From the NCBI GenBank assembly GCA_947178575.1, contig CAMWYX010000010.1, forward strand, positions 1 through 61,281: a DNA stretch of 61,281 bases, in the 5' to 3' direction. The notes under the pieces were generated by a model, which saw only the letters and a program-made list of their open reading frames with translations, was not told the DNA's origin and did no database searches. The translations under genes and the position numbers were made by a program. The stretch is from an uncultured Ruminococcus sp. (lineage in GTDB: Bacteria > Bacillota > Clostridia > Oscillospirales > Ruminococcaceae). The first letter of the stretch is position 1, and each line of letters begins with the position of its first letter. This document shows, one piece after another, positions 43,408 through 52,728 of this stretch.

Positions 43408-45243
43408 ATGTGCGGAATTGCAGGAATTATCAGCTTTAAGGAGGATATGCGTGAGGAACTCGCCAGATGCGGAAAAATGCAGACGGCACTCAACAGGAGA
43501 GGTCCTGACCAGCGAGGAATTGTACTTGAACATAATGCCGCATTGATTCATACAAGACTTGCTGTTATTGATATTGAGGGCGGACGACAGCCTATGACGC
43601 TCAATGAAAGAGACAGACGTTATACCATAGTTTACAACGGGGAACTTTATAATACCGATGAACTCCGACGGGAACTTCTCACAGACGGAGATTTTGAAAC
43701 CCGTTCAGATACCGAGGTGGTACTCAGGAGTTATATGAAATGGGGGGCAGACTGTGTAAAAAAATTCAACGGAATATTTGCCTTTGCGATATATGACCAG
43801 TACGAAAAACGAGTATTTCTGGCTCGTGACAGAATAGGAGTGAAACCGCTTTTCTATTACGATACCGGAAATAAACTGATTTTCGCCTCGGAAATCTCAG
43901 CACTTCTCGAATATCCGGAAATTCCGCATGAAATTGACGAAAAAGGAATTTCAGAGCTTCTTCTGCTCGCTCCGTCAAGGACGGCAGGCTGTGGAGTTAT
44001 ACGTGGAATCAAAGAGATAAAATCAGGATATTGCGGATATTACGGCGAAAACGGTCTGAAACTTCATCAATACTGGAAACTTCACGCCCGTGAGCATACA
44101 GAAAATTTTGCGGAAACAGTTGAACACGTCCGGAATCTTGTTCTTGATTCAATACGCCGTCAGCTTGTGTCAGATGTTCCGGTATGTACATTTCTTTCCG
44201 GCGGACTTGATTCAAGTCTTATTTCTTCCGTGGCATCATATGAAATGAAAAAACAGGGAAAAATTCTTGATACTTTTTCAGTTGATTATCTGAATAACGA
44301 AAAATATTTTACAAAATCACATTTCCAGCCGAACAGCGACCCCGAATATATAAATATAATGGCAGAATACCTCGGAAGCCGGCATCACTGGACAGTTATA
44401 GATGTTCCGGAACTCGTTGACGCTCTTGACGATGCCGTCGAGGCTCGTGGACTCCCCGGAATGGCGGACGTTGATGCTTCAATGCTTCTTTTCTGCCGTG
44501 AAATAAAAAAATCCGGAACTGTTGCACTTTCAGGCGAATGTGCCGACGAACTTTTCGGTGGTTATCCGTGGTATCGTGATGAAAATATACGTATGACCGA
44601 CGGCTTTCCGTGGGCACAGAGTACGGCATATCGGAAAAGTTTCATAAACAGTGATATTGCACCTCTTATAAATGCCGAGGATTATGTATACAGTGCATAT
44701 ACCAGAACAGCAGAATATGCGGAAAAACTTTCCTCAGACAGTCCTCTTGAATATCGTATGAAAGAAATGACTCAGCTCAATTTTGACTGGTTTATGCAGA
44801 ATCTTCTTGACCGTAAGGACAGAATGTCAATGTACAGCGGTCTGGAAGTCCGTGTTCCGTTCTGCGATTATCGTATTGCGGAATATATGTACAATGTTCC
44901 GTGGGAATACAAAGATTATCGGGGACGTGAAAAAGGACTCCTACGTGAAGCTATGAAAGAATGGCTTCCGGAAAAAGTTCTTAACCGAAAGAAAAGTCCG
45001 TATCCGAAAACCCATAATCCTGCATTCCTGAATGCCGTTACGGAAAAACTCAGGGATATTTTGTCACAGTCTACTCCGCTGACAGAAATCGCTGACCGTT
45101 CCGCCCTTGAACGTCTGCTTTCACACGCTGACCATGTTCAATGGTACGGTCAGCTTATGAATCTCCCTCAGACAATTGCATTCTTTATACAGCTTGATTA
45201 CTGGCTGAAACATTACAAAATCAGAATCGCTTTGAGTAAATAA
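43408..45243 (+). CDS. asnB: Asparagine synthetase (glutamine-hydrolysing)
   Basis: 611 aa behind AAAGGAG. Class II glutaminase domain with N-terminal nucleophile Cys2 (MCGIAGI), NRRGPDQRG and YNGELYN. The synthetase domain has the pyrophosphate loop TFLSGGLDSSLI and SGECADELFGGYPWY. It makes asparagine from aspartate, ATP and glutamine. It stands alone; no clear promoter hexamers were seen in the short divergent space to the YmdB-type gene. Confidence 0.93.
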   Translation: MCGIAGIISFKEDMREELARCGKMQTALNRRGPDQRGIVLEHNAALIHTRLAVIDIEGGRQPMTLNERDRRYTIVYNGELYNTDELRRELLTDGDFETRSDTEVVLRSYMKWGADCVKKFNGIFAFAIYDQYEKRVFLARDRIGVKPLFYYDTGNKLIFASEISALLEYPEIPHEIDEKGISELLLLAPSRTAGCGVIRGIKEIKSGYCGYYGENGLKLHQYWKLHAREHTENFAETVEHVRNLVLDSIRRQLVSDVPVCTFLSGGLDSSLISSVASYEMKKQGKILDTFSVDYLNNEKYFTKSHFQPNSDPEYINIMAEYLGSRHHWTVIDVPELVDALDDAVEARGLPGMADVDASMLLFCREIKKSGTVALSGECADELFGGYPWYRDENIRMTDGFPWAQSTAYRKSFINSDIAPLINAEDYVYSAYTRTAEYAEKLSSDSPLEYRMKEMTQLNFDWFMQNLLDRKDRMSMYSGLEVRVPFCDYRIAEYMYNVPWEYKDYRGREKGLLREAMKEWLPEKVLNRKKSPYPKTHNPAFLNAVTEKLRDILSQSTPLTEIADRSALERLLSHADHVQWYGQLMNLPQTIAFFIQLDYWLKHYKIRIALSK

Positions 45244-45322
45244 TGCAACAAATGACATTTAGTTAAAATAATATTCTCAATTCATAAAGTGAAAAAAATT
45301 TTCAAAAATATTCAAAAAATCG

Positions 45323-45351
45323 TTGCAATATTTGAAAAAATATGTTATAAT
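45323..45351 (+). promoter_or_regulatory. Distal promoter of the pilus cluster
   Basis: TTGCAA (45323-45328), 17 bp, TATAAT (45346-45351), giving a leader of nearly 290 nt before pilC. The 402-nt gap 45244-45645 holds this promoter, a second one and a possible long-range stem ACCGGCAG (45572-45579) / CTGCCGGT (45610-45617); no gene was recognised. Confidence 0.75.
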
Positions 45352-45507
45352 AGTCGTGCGATATTGTGGTACGGTTTGCATAGCTTGCTTTTAAAACAAA
45401 TCGTCTCTTTGTATATATAGTTCCTGTTATGATTTTTAATTTACCTTTGGTATATTTTTTGGTAAATATTAATAAAAATTTCATGATTATTTATGTCAAA
45501 AACACGA

Positions 45508-45536
45508 TTGAAAAATAACTTTAAATATGTTATAAT
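45508..45536 (+). promoter_or_regulatory. Proximal promoter of the pilus cluster
   Basis: TTGAAA (45508-45513), 17 bp, TATAAT (45531-45536). Both pilC promoters contain TATGTTATAAT, so they appear to be tandem copies. This one leaves a leader of about 100 nt. Confidence 0.75.
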
Positions 45537-45645
45537 TGTTTTATTAGGGCAGTGTGAATTGTTCCGGCTGTACCGGCAGTCGTTTTTATATAAATTAATA
45601 ATAAAAATCCTGCCGGTGCATATCAAAAAACACGGAGGTGGTTAT

Positions 45646-46845
45646 ATGAAGAGTTATTCCTATATCGCTCAGGATGCCCGTGGCAAACAGGTCAAAGGTA
45701 AGGCCACTGCGGAAAATGAGCAGGAATTCCTCGAAAAAATGAAAGAACGTGGTCTGTTTATCAAGGACTACGGCGAAGAGGACTCGAGTTCCTCAAAGTC
45801 AATCTACAAGTTTAAAACCAAAGAATTATCGTTCTGCTGTCGTCAGCTTAGTGCGATGCTTACTTCCGGTCTTACTCTTGTAAAAGCTATCGACATCATG
45901 AGAACCGAACAGGAAAACGAAAAGGCAAAAGCTATCTGGCAGGACATCTATGAGAACGTGCAGAAAGGTGAATCCTTCTCGTCTGCTCTCGAAATGCACA
46001 GAGGTTCATTCCCCGACTTCCTTATTTCAATGGTCGGAGCAGGCGAAGCAAGCGGTTCGCTCGATGTAATCATGACACGTATGTCCGACCAGTACGCAAA
46101 AGAAAACAAACTCAACAATACAGTAAAGGGTGCTATGGTCTATCCGATAATCCTCGGCGTTCTCTGCGTGGTTATCGTTATCTTCCTCTTTACATTCATC
46201 ATGCCGACTTTCTTCGATATGTACGAAGACCCGTCAACAATGCCCGCTCTTACAAAGGTAATGCAGGCAATTTCCAACTTTATCATTCACTACTGGTACA
46301 TACTCATTGCAATTATTGTCGCAATCGTAATAGGCATAAAGTATGCCCTTAAAGTCCCCGATTTCAAATATAAGGTCGACCGGCTTATTCTTAAAGGACC
46401 AGGCTGGGGTCCGCTCGTTACAAAAATCTATACAGCACGTTTTTCAAGAACTCTTTCCTCTCTTTATTCAAGCGGTATTCCTATGGTCGAATGCCTCCAG
46501 AGAGCATCGGCTATCCTTACAAATTCCTATGTTGACGAAAAATTTGAAAACGTCGTTGACGAGGTAAAACAGGGTGAAACACTTTCAGCCGCTATCACAA
46601 GAACAGAACTCTTTGAATCAATGTTCTGCTCAGTAATATATGTAGGCGAGGAGTCGGGTGCGCTTGACTCAATCCTCGAAAAAACTTCCGACTACTACGA
46701 GGAAGAATCAGACTCTGCCGTTGAACGTCTTGTTCATATGGTTGAGCCTGTAATGCTTATCTTCATGGGTCTTGTAATCGGTATGGTTGTTGTTGGTATC
46801 TATCCCGCACTCTACGGTTCAATGGACTCTATCGAGAACGAATAA
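45646..46845 (+). CDS. pilC: Type IV pilus inner-membrane platform protein PilC
   Basis: 399 aa from ATG 45646 (GGAGGTGG); the upstream in-frame ATG 45493 lies in the promoter region. N-terminal YSYIAQDARGKQVKGKATAEN is typical, followed by two GspF/PilC repeats (LSFCCRQLSAMLTSGLTLVKAID; FSRTLSSLYSSGIPMVECLQRA), each with membrane helices (YPIILGVLCVVIVIFLFTFI; MVEPVMLIFMGLVIGMVVVG). It couples the PilB/PilT motors to pilin assembly. Confidence 0.94.
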   Translation: MKSYSYIAQDARGKQVKGKATAENEQEFLEKMKERGLFIKDYGEEDSSSSKSIYKFKTKELSFCCRQLSAMLTSGLTLVKAIDIMRTEQENEKAKAIWQDIYENVQKGESFSSALEMHRGSFPDFLISMVGAGEASGSLDVIMTRMSDQYAKENKLNNTVKGAMVYPIILGVLCVVIVIFLFTFIMPTFFDMYEDPSTMPALTKVMQAISNFIIHYWYILIAIIVAIVIGIKYALKVPDFKYKVDRLILKGPGWGPLVTKIYTARFSRTLSSLYSSGIPMVECLQRASAILTNSYVDEKFENVVDEVKQGETLSAAITRTELFESMFCSVIYVGEESGALDSILEKTSDYYEEESDSAVERLVHMVEPVMLIFMGLVIGMVVVGIYPALYGSMDSIENE

Positions 46846-46869
46846 ACACGGAAAGGTGGAAAAAAGAAA

Positions 46870-48540
46870 ATGCTGTCATTTGATATAACCGATAGAAATA
46901 TACGTGTTGTCAAGGGCGTTGAGAGCAATGGCAAAATCAAAATCAGCTCCGCTGCAACACTTAACATCGAGGAAGGTCTTATCGTAAACGGTCACGTTAA
47001 AGATATTCCGAACGTCGCTACACTCGTTAACGGCGTACTTAAAAAAAATAAAATGCCCGACAAGGAAGCTATCGTTTCCCTGTCTTCAAACCTCACAATC
47101 TTCAAGGAGCTTACAGTTCCGAGAGTAAAACAGCAGGATATGCAGAAAACTGTAAAACAGCAGATGCAGGCTGCTCTTAATCTTGATGATACTTTCTCCG
47201 TTACATATGTTATAGTAGGCGATTCCGAAAGCAAGGGCGACAACGGCGAATATATGGTAAAGATTCTCGCTACTGCCTGCCCTTACGAAATCGTAAACAG
47301 CTACAGAGAAGTTTTCAAGCTCCTCGGTATTTCCCTCCGTTCGGTAATGGTAGGCTGTAACTGTATCACCAAGGTTCTTCTTGCCGATACAAAAATCAAA
47401 TCAAAAATGCCTCTCCTTGCTGTTCAGATTGACCCGAACTTCATTTCACTCAACCTTTATGAGCAGGGTCAGCTTTCATTCTCCCGTTTCGCATCTGTAG
47501 ACCCTGATGACTACGGCGGTTCGGCGGACTACGTTTTCGAGGCCGTAAACGAAAACATCTTCCGTATGCTTCAGTTCCACAGAAGCCGTAATACAGGCGA
47601 AGTAATCGAAAACGTTATCTTCTACGGCGATACTCATGAATATGTAAGACTTACTGACGAACTCGAAAAACTCGACCTCACAACAAGTCTTATCAATGTT
47701 CCTCCGCAGATTCACGGTCATGAAAATCTTGAATTTTCGCTCTATGCAAACGCTATCGGTGCGATGTTCAAGCGTAACAAGGATACCGAAAAGATTAATC
47801 TTCTCGAAACCGAAATCAGTGCGGCAATAAAGAAAGCCGGTGCAGGTGCAAAAGCTCAGGATTCCAATGCAGGTCTCGGTCTTATGCTCGGACTTGTTGT
47901 CGGTGCAGCTGTAATTGTCGGCGGTATATGGGGCGGTATGAGCGTATACAACAGTTCTATTGAGGGAGATATTGACGAAATTCAGCAGTATCTCGATTCA
48001 AAAGAGGTAAAAGACCAGCTTGACCACCGTGAAAGACTTCTCTCTATGAGAGATACCGTAAATGCCTATAATACGACTGTTGTCAATTCCCATGACGCTT
48101 TCTTCTCTCAGCCTGTTGTCGACGGAGATAAGTATGATACTATTCAGGCTGTTCTCGATGCCACAGCAAGCGAACTCAATCTCAAAGACTGCTATATTTC
48201 ACTTCCCTCCTATTCCAACGGTACATTTACATTCAATGTAACAGCCGCAGGAAGCAAGGACTATGTTCAGAAACTGCCGTCGTTGTTTGTTGATAATCTT
48301 CTTGATGAGGAAAATTCCGACAATAAAGGCTATTACGGAGCTGCATCGTATTCCGGATATACTGTTGTTATCACCTCAGAGGAGCGGACAGTCGGCGAGG
48401 GCGAAGATGCCCGTACCGTAAAAGGACCGGAAGAAGAAACAGTTACATTCAGTACGGCAGTGGCTTTAAACGGACGTGAAAGTGCATACCACCCGACAGA
48501 AAAGGATAAAGATGATTCTTCCGAAGAAGAAGCCGCATAA
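46870..48540 (+). CDS. PilM-PilN fusion, type IV pilus alignment protein
   Basis: 556 aa. Residues 1-300 are a PilM-type actin-like ATPase domain (MLSFDITDRNIRVVKG; VSLSSNLTIFKELTVPRV; LAVQIDPNFISLNLYEQG). After a short linker comes KINLLETEI (308-316), matching the conserved N-terminal INLL segment of PilN that binds PilM in other bacteria. Then a membrane helix (about 335-360) and an extracellular PilN-like coiled/ferredoxin-like region (about 365-500) follow. The acidic tail ends KDDSSEEEAA. The cytoplasmic and membrane partners are joined in one chain. It is followed 18 nt later by pilO. Confidence 0.83.
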   Translation: MLSFDITDRNIRVVKGVESNGKIKISSAATLNIEEGLIVNGHVKDIPNVATLVNGVLKKNKMPDKEAIVSLSSNLTIFKELTVPRVKQQDMQKTVKQQMQAALNLDDTFSVTYVIVGDSESKGDNGEYMVKILATACPYEIVNSYREVFKLLGISLRSVMVGCNCITKVLLADTKIKSKMPLLAVQIDPNFISLNLYEQGQLSFSRFASVDPDDYGGSADYVFEAVNENIFRMLQFHRSRNTGEVIENVIFYGDTHEYVRLTDELEKLDLTTSLINVPPQIHGHENLEFSLYANAIGAMFKRNKDTEKINLLETEISAAIKKAGAGAKAQDSNAGLGLMLGLVVGAAVIVGGIWGGMSVYNSSIEGDIDEIQQYLDSKEVKDQLDHRERLLSMRDTVNAYNTTVVNSHDAFFSQPVVDGDKYDTIQAVLDATASELNLKDCYISLPSYSNGTFTFNVTAAGSKDYVQKLPSLFVDNLLDEENSDNKGYYGAASYSGYTVVITSEERTVGEGEDARTVKGPEEETVTFSTAVALNGRESAYHPTEKDKDDSSEEEAA

Positions 48541-48558
48541 TAAGGGAGGGAATTAAAG

Positions 48559-49305
48559 ATGAAACTCAATTACAGAGACAAGGTTATGCTTGGTGCTTTG
48601 CTTGCTCTTATAATTATAGTCGCCGGTATCTTTATGCTTATAAAGCCGGTAAATGAGGATATAAAAAGCAACAAGTCACATCTTGCAGAAGTTCAGAAAG
48701 AACGTGATGAGGTCGATTCAAAAATCGCCGAAATTGCCGGTCTTAAAGATAAAATAAAAAAGACATACAGCGATACTACAGCACTTACCGATGATTTCGT
48801 TGCATACAACAGTATCTACGATACAAGAAAGGTCGACCAGTATATGCAGAGTTTCGCCGAAGACAGCGAAGTTAAAGTATCGGTACTTTCTGTAGGCGAC
48901 CTCGGAACAAATACACTTGATTACTATTACTTCACTCCCAAGATTGTCGGCGAAGAACTGCTTACACAGTCCGATGTCAACGGTTTCCAGAAAGCTATTA
49001 CCGACGGCGAAATGGCTGAAAGTAAAGCCCTCGAAGCAAGAACCGCTGAAAAGGTTCTTCAGTCACAGTACACTATTACTGTTACTGCCAAAGATAAGGA
49101 TAAAATCTGGAAGTACATGGAAGCTATCGAAAATCAGCCCGAAACTATTCTTATCAATTCAGTATCGCTTGCCAATATGGAGATAAAGGAAAGACCTGCA
49201 AGCCGTGACGACAAGGAAGAAGAAAAAGACCCTACCGCTCAGTTCGTTGTAACTCTCTATTCAATCTATGAAATGGACGAACCGAATGTGGAAATGGCAA
49301 ACTGA
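48559..49305 (+). CDS. PilO-like type IV pilus assembly protein
   Basis: 248 aa behind AAGGGAGGG. One membrane helix (about 10-30, MLGALLALIIIVAGIFMLI), a coiled coil (about 35-75, HLAEVQKERDEVDSKIAEIAGLKDKI) and a C-terminal ferredoxin-like domain (YTITVTAKDKDKIWKYMEAIE). This matches PilO in order and position after PilM/PilN. It probably pairs with the PilN part of the fusion. Confidence 0.82.
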   Translation: MKLNYRDKVMLGALLALIIIVAGIFMLIKPVNEDIKSNKSHLAEVQKERDEVDSKIAEIAGLKDKIKKTYSDTTALTDDFVAYNSIYDTRKVDQYMQSFAEDSEVKVSVLSVGDLGTNTLDYYYFTPKIVGEELLTQSDVNGFQKAITDGEMAESKALEARTAEKVLQSQYTITVTAKDKDKIWKYMEAIENQPETILINSVSLANMEIKERPASRDDKEEEKDPTAQFVVTLYSIYEMDEPNVEMAN

Positions 49306-49334
49306 TATTCGCTTGAGTTATTGTGACAATATTT

Positions 49335-49445
49335 GCAGTCCGTACATAACAGATAATTGATTTTCCTTTCCGTGCAGAGCAGGATTTGTATTTCCGTTCT
49401 GCACGGAAATAAACCAGAATATACAGTCTGATTAAGACGGACTGT
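49335..49445 (+). ncRNA. Structured RNA candidate upstream of the giant pilus protein
   Basis: A closing stem GCAGTCCGT (49335-49343) / ACGGACTGT (49437-49445; one G-U) encloses a perfect 12-bp hairpin TTTCCGTGCAGA (49367-49378) / TCTGCACGGAAA (49398-49409). No T-tract follows, so it is not a terminator. It ends about 40 nt before the next start codon. It may be a cis-regulatory RNA, a processing site or part of a small RNA; no known riboswitch consensus was recognised. Confidence 0.5.
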
Positions 49446-49486
49446 GGATATTGGAGAAAAATATAACCGGAAAGGCGGTAGGTAAA

Positions 49487-52321
49487 ATGAAAACAGAAAA
49501 GAATAGAAAACTACATGGTTCGGTTCTGCTGACTGTTGTTTTTGTCATGTCTATTCTTATTGTGTTCCTGTTCGGAACTATGGCTCTTGCTCTGGCATCA
49601 AACAACAGGGCGCACGCAAATTATTCCAGCGCACAGACCGGAATCACTGCACGTAATGTTGCAGAAAGTACCATAAAAGCTATCGGAAGCTCATCGGCAG
49701 CAGGCGAAGCCTTCGCACAGGCAGTCGGTGAAATTGATGCTCCCGGCGAATCCATTAATGTTCCTGTTACTATTCCGGACGGAGCAGGACTGGGTCATGT
49801 AGATGATGTTGAAATTGCGTATGCAGGTTCGAGAATGTATCAGAATCCCGACAGTATGCTGTGGGAACCCCGTGATGTTCTCAGATTTACTGCAAAGGTA
49901 ACTCTCGGCGGTGTTACTTCAACATCTTCAATTTATGTAATGAAAAACTTCGTTGATACTCCGCCTCCGCCTCCGTCAAGAGGTATGGGCTTTTCAACGA
50001 CCGCTCAGGCTCAGATGGACTGTCAGACAAGTATCTGGGGCGGTGGATATATCGGTATTCCCTCGCTGGCAGATGCTCAGACAATAAGATACGACGATAA
50101 TCATGCTTCTCTCGCCGGTGTTTTTCCGGCAGACAAGACAACAAGCCTCACAAACGCCGGTTCGGGATATTCAGCCGACCTTTATATCTACAACAATCTG
50201 CATATCGAAAACTGTAAACTCATATACTTCCCCGAAAAAGGTACAGGTCTTACTGTATGGGGAGATATGGACGTAAATTCGGCAAACAACAGAGACCACC
50301 TGAATTATGTGTATAACGGAGATACGGACGAATTTGATTTCACCGAAATTCCGTATGTGTATGTTGACGGAAAATTTACCGGTGCACTCATAGGTCCACG
50401 TGATTCTTCATTCCCTGTCAATCTTTTCTGCGGAAGCATAAATGCCGATACAGGAAACGATGTGTGGATGTCAGCAAATATATACTGCATGGATTCAGAT
50501 AAGGATAACTACATCGGTTCAAATAATCCCAAAGATGCACTCAAGGCGTGGACCGGTTCTGTAATTCACCAGACTATCGATACATCACCGTCAACAACCG
50601 TATGCGGTGACGTGTGCGTGAACGGAAATCTTAAAATCGAGAACGTTACCGTAAAAGGCGACCTCCGTGTAAGAGGAAACTGCGAGTTCGGTGAGCATGT
50701 AACAGTAAACGGCAATGTCGTTATAGAGGGCAATATGACCGGCGATGTTTCAGTAGCAGATGGTCATAGTCTCTATACCCGAAACGGCGGTGAAGTCGAG
50801 GCAGAAAATAAGGTATGCTATTATTACAGATTTATACCCGATACATCTGACGGATTTTATCGCGGAGTCAACGACGAACTGCTTAATATTCCGGGATATA
50901 TCGTAAACGGCGAACTTGTCGAGGGTGTTGACCCGCTTGATTTGACATATGTTTACTACTTCGTCGATGACCAGTACGAGATTAATGACGACATTGCAGA
51001 CAGCGAGGACAGAAGGAGTAAAATCCGGATTGATATAACTCCTGTTGCAAGTGCAGACGTCAAATTCATCAGCGGAACAGACGACAGATATTATGCAGAA
51101 ACAATCTACACCGGAGTAAATGCTGAGGGCGATTACGAATATGAAGCTCATGTCGGTGTGCCGGTTGATGATGAAAAATTCATGCACCCGATTGTTTCTG
51201 AGGATTTTGCGGACGCAATGAACATCTACCGCACAACATATCCGGATTACGCCGAAAGAGTAAATATTACCGGTGATGAATCAAAATACAAGATTATAAA
51301 CAGAGTTGAAGAAGTATTCTCAAAGGTGTCAGACCCGTATGAATATGATATGGACCTTGATGACCTTGAATCATTCAAAAAAGACGGAACTGTAAAGTCT
51401 AAGCTCGCCGATATTTACACTCTTATCACAGCAAGTGAGGCTGACGGTTCTATCAAGAATCTTATTCCGGAATTTCCGAGATTTACAAGCGAATCCGATA
51501 TTATAACCGGAGTAGGAAGATATGTTTCAAATCTCTATGGCGATACTGTCAACGGTATGCAGAAGTATAACATAAACGTATCATCTTCAGTTGCCGACAA
51601 GGTAAACGGAACAGTCTATATCGATCAGAACTGCGTGCTTGATATGTCTCTTGAAGGCGGAAAGACAATCGTTCTTGACCCCGGCGCATCAGGTATTGTA
51701 ATTGTCGTTGACAGACTGAGTCTCGCAAAGGACGCAACTATCGTTGTAAGAGACGATGTGCCTGGTAAAGTTCATATGATTGTACGCTCAGGCGGATATA
51801 TCAATCATTACGGTAATTCCGGAAACGGATGCGTTGTAACAACAACTTCCTACTGGAATACATTCGCTGACCATTATGGTGAAGATTATAAAGTTGTCAG
51901 CAGAACAGGTGCTCCGGCTGTAACGGCATCTGTTGATATGTCAAATATGAAGCCTAATCTCTATATCTACGCCGAAACAACAAAGGGAAGCGATTCAAAC
52001 CCGACACTCAGTTTCAGCAACTTTACAGGATATGCAACTGCAAATATCGTTTCGCCTAACCTTGACCTCAGCATTGCTTCCACAAACGGAAACCGCATTC
52101 TGGACAGTGCTGTCGGAAGCTTCTATTATGATGGTATGGAAGTCGGCGATTACGGTGTAAATGACTTCCAGTTCGCAATCTTCGGAGCTGTAAACTCCAA
52201 AAATACAAATATTCCGAACGTGCTTTCCGTTATTTATATTCCGGACGGCTCGAACACAGGAAACAATATGGCTCAGGACGCAGTATACAGTTATTATGGT
52301 CTGTATTACGATGAGTATTAA
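49487..52321 (+). CDS. Giant PilX-like surface protein with beta-helix region
   Basis: 944 aa from ATG 49487 (GGCGGTAGG upstream). The N-terminus (KLHGSVLLTVVFVMSILIVF, membrane helix about 11-38) followed by NVAEST resembles PilX/PulK minor pilins, but the prepilin G-F-T-L-x-E motif is absent. A proline run PPPPP (159-163) separates a stalk from a large Gly/Asn/Asp-rich extracellular part. About 375-430 has hexapeptide-like beta-helix turns as in bactofilins (NGNLKIENVTVKGDLRVRG; VTVNGNVVIEGNMTGDV). The rest is beta-rich with no recognised domain. It lies between pilO and minor pilin genes, so a tip adhesin or assembly-initiating role is plausible. Confidence 0.7.
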   Translation: MKTEKNRKLHGSVLLTVVFVMSILIVFLFGTMALALASNNRAHANYSSAQTGITARNVAESTIKAIGSSSAAGEAFAQAVGEIDAPGESINVPVTIPDGAGLGHVDDVEIAYAGSRMYQNPDSMLWEPRDVLRFTAKVTLGGVTSTSSIYVMKNFVDTPPPPPSRGMGFSTTAQAQMDCQTSIWGGGYIGIPSLADAQTIRYDDNHASLAGVFPADKTTSLTNAGSGYSADLYIYNNLHIENCKLIYFPEKGTGLTVWGDMDVNSANNRDHLNYVYNGDTDEFDFTEIPYVYVDGKFTGALIGPRDSSFPVNLFCGSINADTGNDVWMSANIYCMDSDKDNYIGSNNPKDALKAWTGSVIHQTIDTSPSTTVCGDVCVNGNLKIENVTVKGDLRVRGNCEFGEHVTVNGNVVIEGNMTGDVSVADGHSLYTRNGGEVEAENKVCYYYRFIPDTSDGFYRGVNDELLNIPGYIVNGELVEGVDPLDLTYVYYFVDDQYEINDDIADSEDRRSKIRIDITPVASADVKFISGTDDRYYAETIYTGVNAEGDYEYEAHVGVPVDDEKFMHPIVSEDFADAMNIYRTTYPDYAERVNITGDESKYKIINRVEEVFSKVSDPYEYDMDLDDLESFKKDGTVKSKLADIYTLITASEADGSIKNLIPEFPRFTSESDIITGVGRYVSNLYGDTVNGMQKYNINVSSSVADKVNGTVYIDQNCVLDMSLEGGKTIVLDPGASGIVIVVDRLSLAKDATIVVRDDVPGKVHMIVRSGGYINHYGNSGNGCVVTTTSYWNTFADHYGEDYKVVSRTGAPAVTASVDMSNMKPNLYIYAETTKGSDSNPTLSFSNFTGYATANIVSPNLDLSIASTNGNRILDSAVGSFYYDGMEVGDYGVNDFQFAIFGAVNSKNTNIPNVLSVIYIPDGSNTGNNMAQDAVYSYYGLYYDEY

Positions 52322-52333
52322 GGGGGAAATGCT

Positions 52334-52708
52334 GTGAGAAAATTTAAAATCAGGAAAAAAACGTTCAAAGGCATGACCCTCGTCGAAATTATTATTTCGC
52401 TTGCTATCGTTGCCGTAATGACAACAATAATCGTCGGAACAGCAGGAGCAATAAACAAGTATACAAAGGCTTCCAATAATATGGATAAGCGTGTGGCTAT
52501 GCAAGCTCCTGTTGCCGAGGCACAGTATTATAATATTGTTGCCGGCGCACCTCGTCCTACGGAATCAATTGAAATTATCGTGAATAATAATATCACAGTA
52601 AACGGCAATGTCAACTATGCTTTCGATGACGACGAAATGCAGGATAATGCCGACGGTGCCGGAAGCGGTCTCAATATGAGATACATAACCGACATCAGTC
52701 CCTCATAA
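52334..52708 (+). CDS. Type IV minor prepilin (short)
   Basis: 124 aa from GTG 52334 behind AGGGGGAAA. Prepilin signal FKGMTLVEIIISLAIVAVM: cleavage after Gly14, Glu at mature position 5, then the hydrophobic helix. The mature C-terminal domain is short (about 75 residues) and Asn/Asp-rich. It lies 12 nt after the giant surface protein and 20 nt before the next prepilin, so these three may form a tip complex. Confidence 0.85.
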   Translation: MRKFKIRKKTFKGMTLVEIIISLAIVAVMTTIIVGTAGAINKYTKASNNMDKRVAMQAPVAEAQYYNIVAGAPRPTESIEIIVNNNITVNGNVNYAFDDDEMQDNADGAGSGLNMRYITDISPS

Positions 52709-52728
52709 GCAGAACCGGAGGATTTAAA

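Noticed and set aside
45244-45645. Possible c-di-GMP riboswitch before the pilus genes
   Set aside because: I looked for the GEMM-I and GEMM-II conserved cores here and before pilB and the pilins and did not find them.
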